From: Microthrixaceae bacterium
GTDB taxonomy: Bacteria > Actinomycetota > Acidimicrobiia > Acidimicrobiales > Microtrichaceae
Direction of reading: 5' to 3'
NCBI GenBank assembly: GCA_027493675.1
Contig: JAOSKI010000011.1
Location: 1-56,604 of the forward strand
Length of the DNA: 56,604 nt
The position numbers and the translations under genes were made by a program. The notes below the pieces were generated by a model. It did not search any database and was not told the origin of the DNA. It worked only from the letters and a program-made list of their open reading frames with translations. Numbering within the stretch: position 1 is the stretch's first letter; the number at the start of each line of letters is the position of its first letter. Of this stretch, positions 1 through 10,200 are shown piece after piece.

Positions 1-330
1 AGGCCGGACTTCGTCCCAGTCGAGGGCACCGAGCAGGAGCTCCAAGTGGACCTGGTGCTGCTCGCGATGGGCTTCGTCGGACCGGAACGCAGCGGTCTCC
101 TCGAAGATCTGGGCGTCGAGTTCGATCCACGGGGCAACGTGGTGCGTGACGAGAACTGGGAGAGCACGGTTCCCGGGGTGTTCGTGGCGGGGGATGCCGG
201 CCGTGGCCAAAGCCTCGTGGTCTGGGCGATTGCAGAGGGTCGTTCCTGCGCGGCAGCGGTCGATCGCCACCTGATGGGCGAGACCGATCTCCCGGCGCCT
301 GTGCGGCCAACCGATCGACCACTGACGTAG
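1..330 (+). CDS. gltD: Glutamate synthase small (beta) subunit, C-terminal part
   Basis: This is the last 109 codons of the small subunit of NADPH-dependent glutamate synthase, the cytoplasmic FAD/NADPH oxidoreductase that feeds electrons to GltB for glutamate synthesis. The frame is open from base 1 and ends at TAG 328-330; the N-terminal iron-sulfur and first FAD regions lie outside the window. Visible family features are LVLLAMGFVGPE, then GVEFDPRGNV, then VFVAGDAGRGQSLVVWAI followed by EGR, the usual FAD-contacting end of GltD. The short tail after EGRSCAAAVDRHL is normal. The gene is followed 3 bp after its stop by an 84-bp tandem repeat array. The family call is secure; the alternative would be a GltD-like oxidoreductase paralogue. 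Confidence 0.9.
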   Translation, partial: RPDFVPVEGTEQELQVDLVLLAMGFVGPERSGLLEDLGVEFDPRGNVVRDENWESTVPGVFVAGDAGRGQSLVVWAIAEGRSCAAAVDRHLMGETDLPAPVRPTDRPLT

Positions 331-332
331 TA

Positions 333-735
333 CCTGACCCGGCGGGCACCCGGGTGCTTCGCACGCCCGCCTCCTCCACGACGGGGCCCCTGCCCCAGGT
401 GGCGGTGGTTCCTGAGGCGGGCCCGGGTGCTCGCCGCCCCCTCCACGACGTGGGGCCCTGCCCCACGGTGGCGGTGGTTCCTGACCCGGTGGCGCTTCGC
501 ACCGCCGCCTCCTCCTCCACGACGTGGGGCCCCCTGCCCCACGGTGGCGGTGGTTCCTGACCCGGCGGGCTCCCGGGTGCTTCGCACCGCGCCCGCCTCC
601 TCCACGACGTGGGGCCCCTGCCCCACGGTGGCGGTGGTTCCTGACCCGGCGGGCTCCCGGTGCTGCGACTGCGCCGCCTCCCTCCACGACGTGGGCCCCC
701 TGCCCCACGGTGGCGGTTGTTCCTGACCCGGCGGG
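333..735. repeat. 84-bp tandem repeat array, locus A (about 5 units)
   Basis: Five head-to-tail units begin with CCTGA at 333, 411, 480, 556 and 640, with a partial sixth at 722-735. Lengths are 78, 69, 76, 84 and 82 bp; the complete unit is 84 bp. The well-preserved units hold two hairpins: GGTGC-TTC-GCACC, and CGTGGGGC-CCCT-GCCCCACG. The first is damaged in some units. The array starts just after the gltD stop and fills the gap to the next gene. The same family recurs at 42539-42810, where the first hairpin has loop TGC instead of TTC. No unique spacers are present, so this is not a CRISPR. Reading frames through it are low-complexity Pro/Arg runs and are not genes. Confidence 0.95.
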
Positions 736-777
736 GGCTACACCACGGTTGGCGTCGTGTGTCAGGATCGAGCGGTG

Positions 778-1733
778 GTGAGCCTCAGCAGACCGGTACG
801 TGTGGTCGTGGTGCACTGGAACCAACCCGCTGACTGCATCCTGACCGTCAAAGTGCCTTCTTGCGTCATCGGTACCCGTGCGGATCACCGTGGTGGACAA
901 CGCCTCGGCGAGCACCCAGCGGGAGATGCTGGGAGAGGGCCTGCGCGGACTGGGCGATGACGGGTGCGTGGAGATCCTCGACGCTCCACAGAACCTGGGT
1001 TTCGGGCCGGGCGCGAACATCGGCCTGGAGGCGCTTCCTCGGGGACCCCGAAGACGGCGAATGGGTCTTTGTGGTACCCCACGACGTGGAGGTGGGTGTC
1101 GCGACTCTCGAAGCGATGCTCGCCGCTGTGCTGCAGGTGCCTGCAGCCGGCCTCTGTTGTGGGGATGTCGGCGACGGCATGGTTCCCGTGTTCGACCCGT
1201 ACTTCGGCGGAATGGTCGTGCCGGGCGGCCAGGAGGCCGGCTGGGAGCCCGTCGACTACGCGCACGGGACCTTGATCGGACTCAGGAGGCACTGCCTGGA
1301 GGAGGTCGGGCTCTTCGATGAACGCTTCTTCTCCTACTGTGAGGAGGCCGACCTTGCGCTGCGCGTACGGCGGCGGGGTTGGCAGGTGGGCCTTGTACGG
1401 GGAGCGCCGGTGCGCAACCGCAACCTGGGATCCACTGTGTGGACCGTGGACTACCTGCAGACCCGCAACACGCTCCTGTTGGTGCAGGAGGAATCGGGCC
1501 CGTACCACGCGTTCATCCGGATCTGCTTCACGTTGGCTCAGGTCCTCCGGGGAACGGTGTCGCCGGGGTCCCGACCGCCTGTGTTTGATGCCCGTGCGCG
1601 TCTGACCGGCGTGCGTGACTTCATTTGCGGCGCTTCGGTCCACCGCCACCTCGGTGAGGTCGACCTCCGCCTCGAGGTCCCCGGCCAGCTCGCTCCGGGT
1701 GATGGCAGGGACGTCCTCGGCGGCTTGCTGTGA
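778..1733 (+). CDS. Family 2 glycosyltransferase (rhamnosyltransferase-like), frame-shifted
   Basis: This is probably a cytoplasmic GT-A (family 2) enzyme that transfers a sugar from a nucleotide donor in envelope polysaccharide synthesis. Read piecewise from GTG 778 it gives VRVVVVHWNQPADC, then VRITVVDNASAS, then APQNLGFGPGANIGLE, then VFVVPHDVEV, GLFDERFFSYCEEADLALR and NTLLLVQEESGPYHAF. The strand-1 opening, NLGFG.N.G and the D.RFF.Y.EE.D.. acceptor motif are typical of rhamnosyltransferase-like GT2 proteins. Frame changes lie near 855-875 and 1030-1045. A further one near 1628 would end the protein earlier, at TGA 1655-1657, with a tail CGRFGPPPPR; otherwise the frame runs to 1733. It converges with the membrane protein on the other strand. 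The family is clear; the sugar is unknown. Confidence 0.75.
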
Positions 1734-4205
1734 GGTGATGTCGATCCCGAGCGCGCATCGCTGGGCATCCAGGCGCCATAGCACCACGACGGCCAATCCG
1801 TACACGCTCAGCGCCACCATGTGGACGGTCCTGAACCCCATGACATGGCGAGGATCGTGGTCAGGACCGATCCGATCACCGAGAACACTCCGTTGATGGC
1901 CCAACCCCAGGCGACGTATTCGTCGGAATAGGGGCTCAGCACTCCGACGGTCCTCAGACCGAAGGGCATGAACATCCCGAGGCACAGCCCGAGCGGGGCC
2001 AGCACCACGAACGCGAACCCGATGCGGACAGGGAGCGACGCGGTCAGCGTCGCGCCCATGAGCGGCGGCAGCCCGAAGCGGTAGAACACGGTCAACAGCA
2101 CCAGGGCTGCGAGCAGCACAGGAAGTGCTCTGGTGGGAGCCGTCGAGAAACGGTTCGACAACAGCGCCCCGACCCCGGTGAACACCAGGATCGAAGCGAG
2201 CGTGACGGTCAGCGAATAGCTGGGGTATCCGAGATAGCCCACGAGCATCTGGATCATCGTGATCTCGTACAGCATGAACCCGAGACCCAGTGCGGCGAAG
2301 TAGACCCCCGAGGTGCCCTTGGCGGGCAGGCTTCGCCACTGCTTTCGGATCACAAGGAACGGCAGCAACAGGAACAGCACCGCGAACACGGCGGCGGTGC
2401 CCAGCAACAACAGCAGCACCCTCTCACCGATCGCATACTCCCGGAAGTCCACACTCGTGGCCCGCCTGATGTCCTTGACCACATCGGTGAACGGGGTGAA
2501 ATGCCAGAAGAACGGGCCGTCGTCGCTGATGGCCGTGATGTCCGCGGGATACTCCGCCACCAGCTCGTCGAGTGCGGCATCGTCCGGTGCCGCCGCCAGA
2601 GCAGCCACGGGACTGTCGCCCGACACCGCTCCGGGTGCGTACACAACCTGCGAGTTGGTGGTGGATTCGACCGCCTCCACGAAGCGGTCGACCTGCTCAT
2701 CGGTGAAGGGTGACCGTGAGACCACGATCGTCGAGAGCCCGCTGGTGAAGGGATCTTCGGACTCCGCCACCATGATGTGGCGGGTGGGATCCTCCACGCC
2801 CCACTCCTCGAGGGCGGCCCGCGCGGTGACGACGTAGCGGGCGGTACGGTTCGGCTGGAACTCGAAGTCGACTTCGCCGAACTGGGCCACCGAGATCCCG
2901 TCCTCGCTCAGGTGTCCGAGGGTCTCGGTGATCATGTCGGTTGTGTACAGGTAGCTCTCCGGAGAGCACGAACGCTCCCGCCGACGCGGCGTTGTTCGCG
3001 GCGTAGCTGTCAGGTGCGACGAACCACACGAGGTCGAACTCGCCGTCGCTGCGCGCCAGGTAGGAGCGGCCGTCGCCCTGTGTGAGCGTCACGTTGTCGA
3101 TCTCGGCCAGGTTGCCGCTCATCTCCGCGTACCTTCCGGTGAGCGCGTCGACGGTGACGGGGTTCAGCTCGACCGCCTCGATGTCCTCGGTGCCGAAGTA
3201 CAGCGAGGCCAGGATCTCGTTGCCACCCGCGGAACCTATGATCAGCTGGCGGCCGGGCGGGTTGCCGATCGTGGCGAAGGGCCAGGAACGGGGGTCGTCG
3301 TCGAAGCGGGTGAGGCTGTCGACGTCGCCGTCGAATGGGTAGATGGCCGACCCCCAGGTGCCGTCGTGGATCAGGGCCTTGCCGCCCGGCACGGTCGGAT
3401 GTTCGTTGGCATCCACACGGAACACGGGACCCCACCCGCTGAGACCCGTTCCGTCGGCGGTGATCTTGGAGGACTCGGTACGGATCTCCGGCAACGCGCT
3501 CTCGCCGAGCACGGTCAGCACCAGCATGCCGATCGTCAACACGGCCGCTGCCGTCCTGATCGCCCCTGGTGTGGTGCGTGTCGATGCGAGAGCGGTACCT
3601 GCCAGGATCGCGGCGCTGCCCATCACCACCGACGGCGGCCCCATGCGTGAGATCAGCGCCACGACCACCAGGCAGCCGAGTCCCGCACCGATCAGATCCG
3701 CGAAGTAGAGACGGTTCACCTCCGATCGTGCACGGCCCAGCAGCGTGGACACGATCACGCCGATCGGTAGGAACGACAGGAACAGCGCGAGGCAGATCAC
3801 GCTCAGGGCGGCGAAGTTCTTCAGGGACGCCTTGGATCCGTAATCCCACAGTGCAACCGTGTCGATCGGCATGAGGGCAACGATCCCGTAGCCGAGCACC
3901 AGACCGACCGCGCCGACGATGCCGAACAACGAAACGACCGAGCGCGTGCTGGTTGCTCGTAGGCGCCGCGACAGCACCACGGCAGTGGCACCGGAACCCA
4001 ACCCCAGCAGCGCCAGACCGATGACCAGGTAGGTGTAGTAGTACCAGAGCTTGTAGGACACGACCCGGGTGTAGGCGACCTCCAACAGCAGACCCGCCAG
4101 GCTCACCGCGAAGATGGCCCACATGGCGCCACGACGGCTCATGCCGAGCGGTGGCGGTTCTTGGAAAGTGGATCCGTCGTGGTCCGCGGAGGGTTCTTTC
4201 GGCAC
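1734..4205 (-). CDS. Polytopic membrane protein with spermidine-synthase-like domain, frame-shifted
   Basis: This is a large membrane protein joining transmembrane helices to a spermidine/spermine-synthase-like Rossmann domain. GTG 4203-4205 starts MPKEPSADHDG. About seven N-terminal helices follow (LAGLLLEVAYTRVVSYKLWYY onward). The methyltransferase-like core reads QLIIGSAGGNEILASLYF, VELNPVTVDALTGRY and NVTLTQGDGRSYLARSDGEF, and a second membrane half follows (YFAALGLGFMLYEITMIQML). The core resembles aminopropyltransferases, but fused proteins of this kind are usually of unknown function, so no reaction is assigned. Frame changes are visible near 2940 and 1845. After the last helix the frame stays open into the convergent glycosyltransferase, so the true stop is not resolved; 1734 is a conservative limit. 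A TAAGAT box lies 6 nt before the start. Confidence 0.7.
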
Positions 4206-4211
4206 CGCAGG

Positions 4212-4217
4212 ATCTTA
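4212..4217 (-). promoter_or_regulatory. -10 box TAAGAT, leaderless promoter
   Basis: TAAGAT (minus strand) is followed by 6 nt, CCTGCG, and then the GTG start at 4205. This is the spacing expected when transcription begins at or next to the start codon. No ribosome-binding site is present. Confidence 0.5.
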
Positions 4218-4268
4218 CCGGGGTGGTCGCGACCCCCTGTGGTTATGCGCGCCCGCCCGACGTGCTGA

Positions 4269-4556
4269 TCAGCCCCTGGAGCGGGGCTTCCTGCGGAGCG
4301 GCACCCGCCCTGCCTCCGCTGCCGCCACTTCGGGCCGCACCTTCAGTAGGTACCAGCCGCTCACCGCTATCCCTCCGCATAGGAGCAGCACCCCGAGAAG
4401 GATCATCGTCATCCACGCCACCTGGTTCCGTTCGGCCAGCGCCCAGGCCCACTGGGGTCGCCGCGCTGCGTCCAGCAGAGCCACGAGGGTCAGGGCGAGG
4501 GGTGCGCCGAAGAACATGGTGACCAGCACGGTCCGGGCGAGGTCAGCCCAAGGCAT
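4269..4556 (-). CDS. Small two-helix membrane protein (DUF2516/PLDc_N-like)
   Basis: This uninterrupted 95-residue protein has two hydrophobic segments. Helix 1 spans about residues 9-30 (LVTMFFGAPLALTLVALLDA), then comes a short loop AARRPQWAWALAERNQ, and helix 2 spans about residues 48-70 (MTMILLGVLLLCGGIAVSGWY). The tail is basic (PLRRKPRSRG). The pattern of helix, D-aRRP, W/N-rich loop and helix resembles DUF2516 or the N-terminal membrane segment of cardiolipin-synthase-type proteins. No catalytic domain is present and no function is known. It starts 18 bp after the stop of the upstream nucleotidase gene on the same strand and probably shares its transcript. Confidence 0.6.
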   Translation of the reverse strand: MPWADLARTVLVTMFFGAPLALTLVALLDAARRPQWAWALAERNQVAWMTMILLGVLLLCGGIAVSGWYLLKVRPEVAAAEAGRVPLRRKPRSRG

Positions 4557-4574
4557 GGTTGGCCGGCCGGCGTC

Positions 4575-5230
4575 TCATCGTCGTTCACCGGTACCGCGAC
4601 GGCGGTCCAGGCGCTCGGCACCCGGGTCGATACCGGGGAGTTGGCCGTGGTAGCCGCCGGAGTGCCGGGACACCAGATCCTCCACGATGCGCTCCACAGC
4701 CCCCACCCCTCGGCACGCAGGCCAGGAAGGTCGCGGTTGTAGGGCTGATCGAACACGATCACCGTGTTGCCCGAGGAACGCAGTGCGGCGACGTTGTGGG
4801 GAGCGTCGTCTATGTAGGCATCGGCCTCGACCTGGGGCTTCTGGCCGAGGAAGCAGAGGTCGCGGTAGGGGATACGGGCATCGTCGAGCCACTCGACGGT
4901 GTCTGCGACCACCCTTGCGTGCGACCAGTTGTCCACGAGCCGGTGGGTGATGATCCGGATCCACACACCCGCGTCCGAAAGGCGCCAAAGAGCCTCGGAA
5001 GCGCCCTCGATGGGTGGCGCATTGCGGAACAGCCCGTCCTCCCTTACCGCCCGGTGGTGGTGCTCGAGGAAGCCCTCTCGGGAGAGGCCCCACTCCGCGA
5101 AGTCCCAGGTGACCTCGGTAGGGAGCTCGGCGGGGTCGATCCCTCGGTGGCGGGCCACCGCGGAGCTGAGCGCCAGGTTGTAGTCCGCGCAGACTCCGTC
5201 CAGGTCGACGCCCAGGACGAACTCGCTCAC
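4575..5230 (-). CDS. 5'(3')-deoxyribonucleotidase-like HAD phosphatase
   Basis: This is a HAD-superfamily phosphatase of the 5'(3')-deoxyribonucleotidase type, predicted to dephosphorylate nucleoside monophosphates in the cytoplasm. The catalytic motif I DLDGV (D-x-D) is at residues 9-13 of MSEFVLGVDLDGVCADYN; motif II is IRIITHR; the late acidic motif is DAYIDDAPHNV, followed by NTVIVFDQPYN. The last part changes frame in the C-run near 4700, after which it reads ERIVEDLVSRHSGGYHGQLP and stops at 4575. Its GTG start (5228-5230) overlaps the TGA of the upstream glycosyltransferase as GTGA, so the two are translationally coupled. The family is secure; the substrate is inferred. Confidence 0.75.
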
Positions 5231-6409
5231 TGCCTGCGTCCTGCACGGGCCCTCGCATCCGCGGCGAGAACCTCGAAATTGGCCAGGGCCGCATGCTGCC
5301 AGGTGAGCTCGCCGGCACGCTGAAGGGCACCCGACTCGAGGCGATTGCGGAGCACCGAGTCGGTGAGAACGCTGACCAGCGCGGCCGCCAGGTCGTCGTC
5401 GTGGTCGGCGAGCAGTCCTGACCGGTCCTTCACCACGGCATCGGCATGGCCTGCGATGTCGGTGGCCACAGCAGGTGTCCCGCAGGCAGCGGCCTCGGTC
5501 AGGGTCATACCCCAGCCTTCGCGCACCGACACCGAGGTGGCCGCCCAGCTCCGGCGGTACAGGTCCAACAGTTCGGCATCCGAGATCCGGCCCGGGAGCC
5601 GCACGGATCCTGAAACCCCCAGCCGTGCGACCTCGGCTTCGATGAGCGGTCGTTCGTAGCCCTCACCGACGATGACCAGCTCCGCGTCGGGCACCTTGTC
5701 GAGCACCTTGGCCCAGATGCCCACCAGACGACGGAAGTCCCTGACGGGTACCAGACGGCCGACGGCCATCACGAGTGGCGTGGGGCTCTTCGGACCCGAT
5801 GGCGTGAATCCGGGATCCACCCCGGGGAGATGACCGACACGTTTCGTGCCGGGAAGCCCAGCTCGAGCAGCTCCTGCTCCGATGAGCGTGAGAGCGTCAC
5901 GATGGGTTGGTTGCGATACACGATCGGACCCAGCTTCTCCTCCAGTGCCACGCCGGCGTGACCGAGGGGCTTCGGGAGGCTCATGTGCCACATCGGACCG
6001 TGGATGTGGTGCAGCCAGATCACGCAGGGGCCGCGGCGCCACACCGGTGATCCGAAGGGCATCCCGTTCCAGATCTCGACGAGTGCATCGGCGCGGCCGT
6101 ACCGGTTGACCGCCTCGGCAAGCGCTGCACGGGGAACACCGAGTAGCGGCTTCCCCTGCGGATCACCCGGTAACCGGAGCGCGAGTCGATCGCGGGCCGC
6201 CCCACCGATGCCGACGTGCGATGGGTCACTTCGAGGCCCGACTGGACCCAGATCGAGGTGATGTTGTGGGCGTGGATCTCGGACCCGCCCGCCTCGTCGT
6301 CGTCGAGGTCGCGCCACGCGAGCATGTGCACGGTGCGGATGCCGGCCTCCTCGGCCAGATCCGCGATGCGTGCCCGCACGGCATCGTCTGCAACAGGGGT
6401 GTTGAGCAA
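5227..6409 (-). CDS. Family 4 glycosyltransferase, frame-shifted
   Basis: This is a GT-B glycosyltransferase of family 4, cytoplasmic or membrane-associated. The N-terminal part reads TVHMLAWRDLDDDEAGGSEI. Then come WLHHIHGPMWHMSLP and IVTLSRSSEQELLELGF in a second frame, and finally VMAVGRLVPVRDFRRLV, VIVGEGYERPLIE, VREGWGMTLTEAAACGTPAV in a third. The E-G-W-G-.T..EA.ACGTP.V segment is the donor-binding GT4 signature. Frame changes lie near 6130 and 5820. Start choice: an in-frame TTG at 6407-6409 sits 7 nt after a TAGCAT box; GTG at 6379 and ATG at 6325 are alternatives. The stop overlaps the nucleotidase start (GTGA). The sugar is unknown; the surroundings suggest envelope glycan or glycolipid. 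Confidence 0.75.
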
Positions 6410-6416
6410 GCCTCCT

Positions 6417-6422
6417 ATGCTA
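6417..6422 (-). promoter_or_regulatory. -10 box TAGCAT before the GT4 gene
   Basis: TAGCAT on the minus strand, then 7 nt (AGGAGGC), then the TTG at 6409. The AGGAGG inside the spacer is too close to serve that TTG but could serve a nearby start, so the start codon remains open. Confidence 0.4.
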
Positions 6423-6482
6423 TGGCCTGCAACCTGCCGGCTCGGGAACCGCAGCCCGGGCGCACCCAACGAGGACCCATCT

Positions 6483-7271
6483 GTGAAACTGACCGGTGAA
6501 CGACCGATGCAGGGCGAGACGCCCGACTCGCTCCTGGCCCTGCACGCCGCGGGCTACCGCGAGGTGCGCGACCGTGCGGGCGCCGGCCGGTTCCTCGATG
6601 TGGGGTGCGGTCTCGGTGACGAGAGCGTCGGGTTCACCTCACCGGAGCGCTTCGTGGTCGGCGTGGACTACGACGCCGAGACGGCGGCCGCGGCGCAGGC
6701 GAACCACCGTTCTGACGGGCTGCGCACGGAGTGCGCAGACGGCACGAGGCTCGGGCTATGCAGCGCATCGTTCGACACCGTGTGCTCGTCCCATCTCATC
6801 GAGCACTTCACGGATCCGCGACATCACGTGAGCGAGGTCGCCCGCGTGCTCGGACCCGACGGGACCGCCTTCTTCCTCACGCCCAACGAACCTGCCGACT
6901 TCGAGAACCCGTACCACGTGTACCTGTTCGACGCCGCGAGCCTGCGTCAGATGCTCGAGAGCCACTTCGCGAGCGTGGAGATCCTCGGCCTGGAGGGCAA
7001 CGAGAAGGTGCTGGCGGATTTCGCCAAGCGGCGGGCGATGGCCGAGAGGCTGTTGCGCCTGGATCCCTTCGGCCTACGTCACAAGCTCCCTCGCAAGGCG
7101 TTCGTGTGGTTGCACGCCACCGGACGGCGCGTGGCCTACCGGTTCACCAACACCGACCAGACAGGCGGGGCGTCGGGCATCACCGAGGCCGATCTGTTCA
7201 CCGGTCCCGAGGACGAGATCACCCATCAGACGCTGGTGCTGTTCGCGGTGTGCCGGAAGCCCTTGACCTGA
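6483..7271 (+). CDS. SAM-dependent class I methyltransferase
   Basis: An intact 262-residue methyltransferase. It starts at GTG 6483, with GAGGA 7 nt upstream, as VKLTGERPMQGETPDSLLAL, a characteristic opening of this actinobacterial group. SAM-binding motif I is FLDVGCGLGDES (about residues 37-48), motif II VVGVDYDAET, motif III region TECADGTRLG, then SHLIEHFTDP and a Met/Trp-rich C-terminal part. It is a methyltransferase type 11/25-like fold, cytoplasmic. The acceptor is not evident; position between glycosyltransferases suggests a sugar or lipid-linked intermediate. It diverges from the GT4 gene and its last 53 bp overlap the convergent AftD gene end. Confidence 0.85.
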   Translation: MKLTGERPMQGETPDSLLALHAAGYREVRDRAGAGRFLDVGCGLGDESVGFTSPERFVVGVDYDAETAAAAQANHRSDGLRTECADGTRLGLCSASFDTVCSSHLIEHFTDPRHHVSEVARVLGPDGTAFFLTPNEPADFENPYHVYLFDAASLRQMLESHFASVEILGLEGNEKVLADFAKRRAMAERLLRLDPFGLRHKLPRKAFVWLHATGRRVAYRFTNTDQTGGASGITEADLFTGPEDEITHQTLVLFAVCRKPLT

Positions 7272-10200
7272 GCCCACCGACCACGGGATCCAGCACCAGA
7301 AGAGCGACGGCTGCGAGCGTCCAGGCATGGGTGACCTCGAAGAGGTTCATCCAGTTGAAGTCCACCACGTAGTCACCTCGGATCTGCTTGAGGATCACGA
7401 AGCCTGCGGCTGCAGCGAACAGGGACACTCCCACGAGGCGTGACAGGACGGCACCCCACCGAAGAGACAGCGCGGCGAGGGTCACCAGCCCGACTCCGAT
7501 CCCCACTGCCCACCCGGCTGCAACGAATGTGGCGAGCCCGGCAACCGTGGACCAGACCACTGCCCGCGGCACCGGCAGTGGCGATCCCCTCACCTCCAAC
7601 AGCGCGGTCCCGGTGACGGTCACATCTTGGGGAGGTGCCTCTGAGGGCTTGCCGGCGAACAGCGAAAGGGGCCACAACAACAGCGCGAGGCAGACGAGCA
7701 CGCCGAGCGCGGACAGGGCCAATGCGACCCATACCATGCGCTGGGGAGCAAAACCGATGGTGATGGTGGCGTCGGGGCCCACCTGGTCGGGATCCACCAG
7801 CCATCCGTTGGCGTAGCCGTTGACGAGCACCGATTCGTCCAGGTCGATCGCGTCGGAACCCTCGGCACCGGTGACCGTCGCGGTGAACCCGGGGCTCTGG
7901 GACTGACCCAGCACCACCCAGTAGGGCTCGTCTGCTCCCTCCACCGACATCTTCCAGTTGAGCGTGCCGGTCTGTGACACCGTGGTCTCGGGTGGTGCCG
8001 CGACCGGCTCGGGGCCTTCCTGCGCGGTGTTGGGTCCCGGCTCGCCACCAGGAGCGGACGCGAACACCAGGCGGTCCACGTCGAAGCCGCTGGAGGATCC
8101 CGGAGTGGTCTCCACCACCGACTCGCCCTCGGGCAGCCGGGTGGTCTCGCACCCCTCGAGGTCCATGAGAGATCCGTCCAGCACGTCTCCCACGGTGCCG
8201 TGTATCCGTGCCGGGACTTCCGTGCCGTCGACGGTCACCAGGTCGGTCCGGCAGCTGTCGTCGATCGCCTCGTCGTCGTCGGGCACCTGTGCGGTCACCG
8301 GCAGGCCCAACTCCGCGATCCCGACCGGCAGTACGGTGGTGTCTCCGCTGAACCAGTCGGTTGAGTGAGCCGCCTCCACCTCCTCCACCGTGAGCCTGAG
8401 CTCGCGTACCGCACTCGCGCTGTAGGGAAGCGTCACGGTCTCGGTCGGCGCACTCCGGGTGCGTTCGCCGATCCCGGCGCGGGGGACCTCCAAGCGCTGG
8501 GGAGGTAGGTCGTCGGCGCTGACGGTGACGACCGTGGGTATCGAGTGGAGCCCGTCACGTCGCAGGGTCAACTCGATGCCGTTCGCATCGAACGGTTCGG
8601 GGTTGGTTACCGTCAACGTGTGGCCTGTGGGGGTGTTGATCGGAGTCTGCCAAGCAGTCGCGGATCCCCGTCGATGGCGCTGGTCGCCCGCGACCGGAGA
8701 TCGCCTGCGATGCGGATATCGGCTGTGGCGCGGGCGCCTTCGACGCCGAGGAGGTCGTCGACGAAGTCGTCGCTCGGGATGGTGGAGGCACGCGCCGAGC
8801 CGAAGGTCGTGTACTCACGTGCCACCGGATTGTCGAGGACACGCCGCATCACCGGCTCCTCGTCGCTCACCACGACCTCCGAGGGGTTGGCTGCGCGTCT
8901 GGTGAAGACCCAGGTGAGTGGACGGTCGAGCGACTCGTCGCCAGCCGCGGTCAGGAGATCCGTGGGAGGTCGGATCAACTCCACGACGGGATCCACTCCG
9001 GGAATCGTCACCTCGGCCAACCCGACATCCGACACACCCACGTAGCGGTCCATCCTGGGCAGGTTCGCCTCGGTGATCGTGATCCGAACGCGCGAGAAGG
9101 TCCGCTCGTCGAATGTGACCCGCTGTCCGGGTGCTCCCGCACGTGAGGAGTCGTCGAGGCCCACGGTGACGGGGGTCGGAATCGTCGAAGGAGATCTCCA
9201 CCTCGGTGATCCAGCGGTCACCCAACGACTGACTCTGCTGGATCGCCAGCTCGTCGGTGGTGACTGGTGCGTCCAGATCGATCTGCAGGTACTCGCCGCG
9301 GTTCGTCGAAGGCCCCCACCCGCCAGGCGGTGAGAGGGTCGCCGTCGAATGCCCGGGTTGCGGTCAGCGGGCGTGTAGGAGACCGGGTTCCCGTAGGCAG
9401 AGGCCGACACCGTGGCACCACCGACCTGTTCGCTCACGGTGAAGGAGGCATCGGTTGCGTCGGGGAACTTCTCCAAGCGGTTGTCGGAGGGGTCGACTTC
9501 GAGGGGCTCCTCCCCAGCACGTTCGGTGTAGCCGTCGTTGTCGCGGACCGAGCCCCACCGCCGCGCCTGACGACGGTTGGTATCGGTGACCACGAGTTGC
9601 GCGCCGGGGGTCGCCAACTGCTCCTCGAGGCCCTCGGGGTCGCCCGCGTAGGACCCCGAGTAGAGGATCGGGCGATCCGGGTCCAGTGCGCCGGTGCCGG
9701 CCCACGCGACGATCCCCGCACCGTCACCCGCCAGGAGGGTGGGAGAAGAACCCGACACGGTGCGCGTTACCGGGCGCGGATCATCGACGTCGAACAGGCT
9801 CACCGCCGGCGCGCCCGGAAGGCCTGATCCGGGACCCAGGGCCAGTTCGTCGTCCAGCCGGAGCACCGGGGTGGTGTCGTTGGGGACACCGTCGCCGAAT
9901 GTGGCGACCTCGGAGATCCCCGGGGTCCGGAGAAGCTCCTCGTAGGTGATGTCGGGGCGAGGGGTGCGGAAGCGCTCGTACTGGAGGTCGCCGCGGTGCA
10001 CGATCGTGCCGACACCGAGCAACTGGGCGACGGGCGCGACGGTGGAGGGATCGAAGCGTCCCTCCTGCAGTGGCAGGTCCCAGGCGTTCAGCATGTCGGC
10101 CGACGCAGGGGTGCCGTATGGAATCAGCTCCCGCGCGGCATAGGGTCGGTCGATGAGACCCGGGGTTACCGGATCCACGGTGTTGCCCCAGCGGTACGAC

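Noticed and set aside
333..735. CRISPR array
   Set aside because: Units are joined head to tail without unique spacers, vary in length by deletion, and no cas genes are in the window.
354..781. Pro/Arg-rich genes across the repeat array
   Set aside because: All frames through the 84-bp units give low-complexity runs because the unit is a multiple of three; there are no ribosome-binding sites and no matches to protein families.
885..2339. A 484-codon minus-strand gene opposite the glycosyltransferase
   Set aside because: Only its first part continues the spermidine-synthase-like membrane protein; the rest is the reverse shadow of the GT2 motifs on the plus strand.
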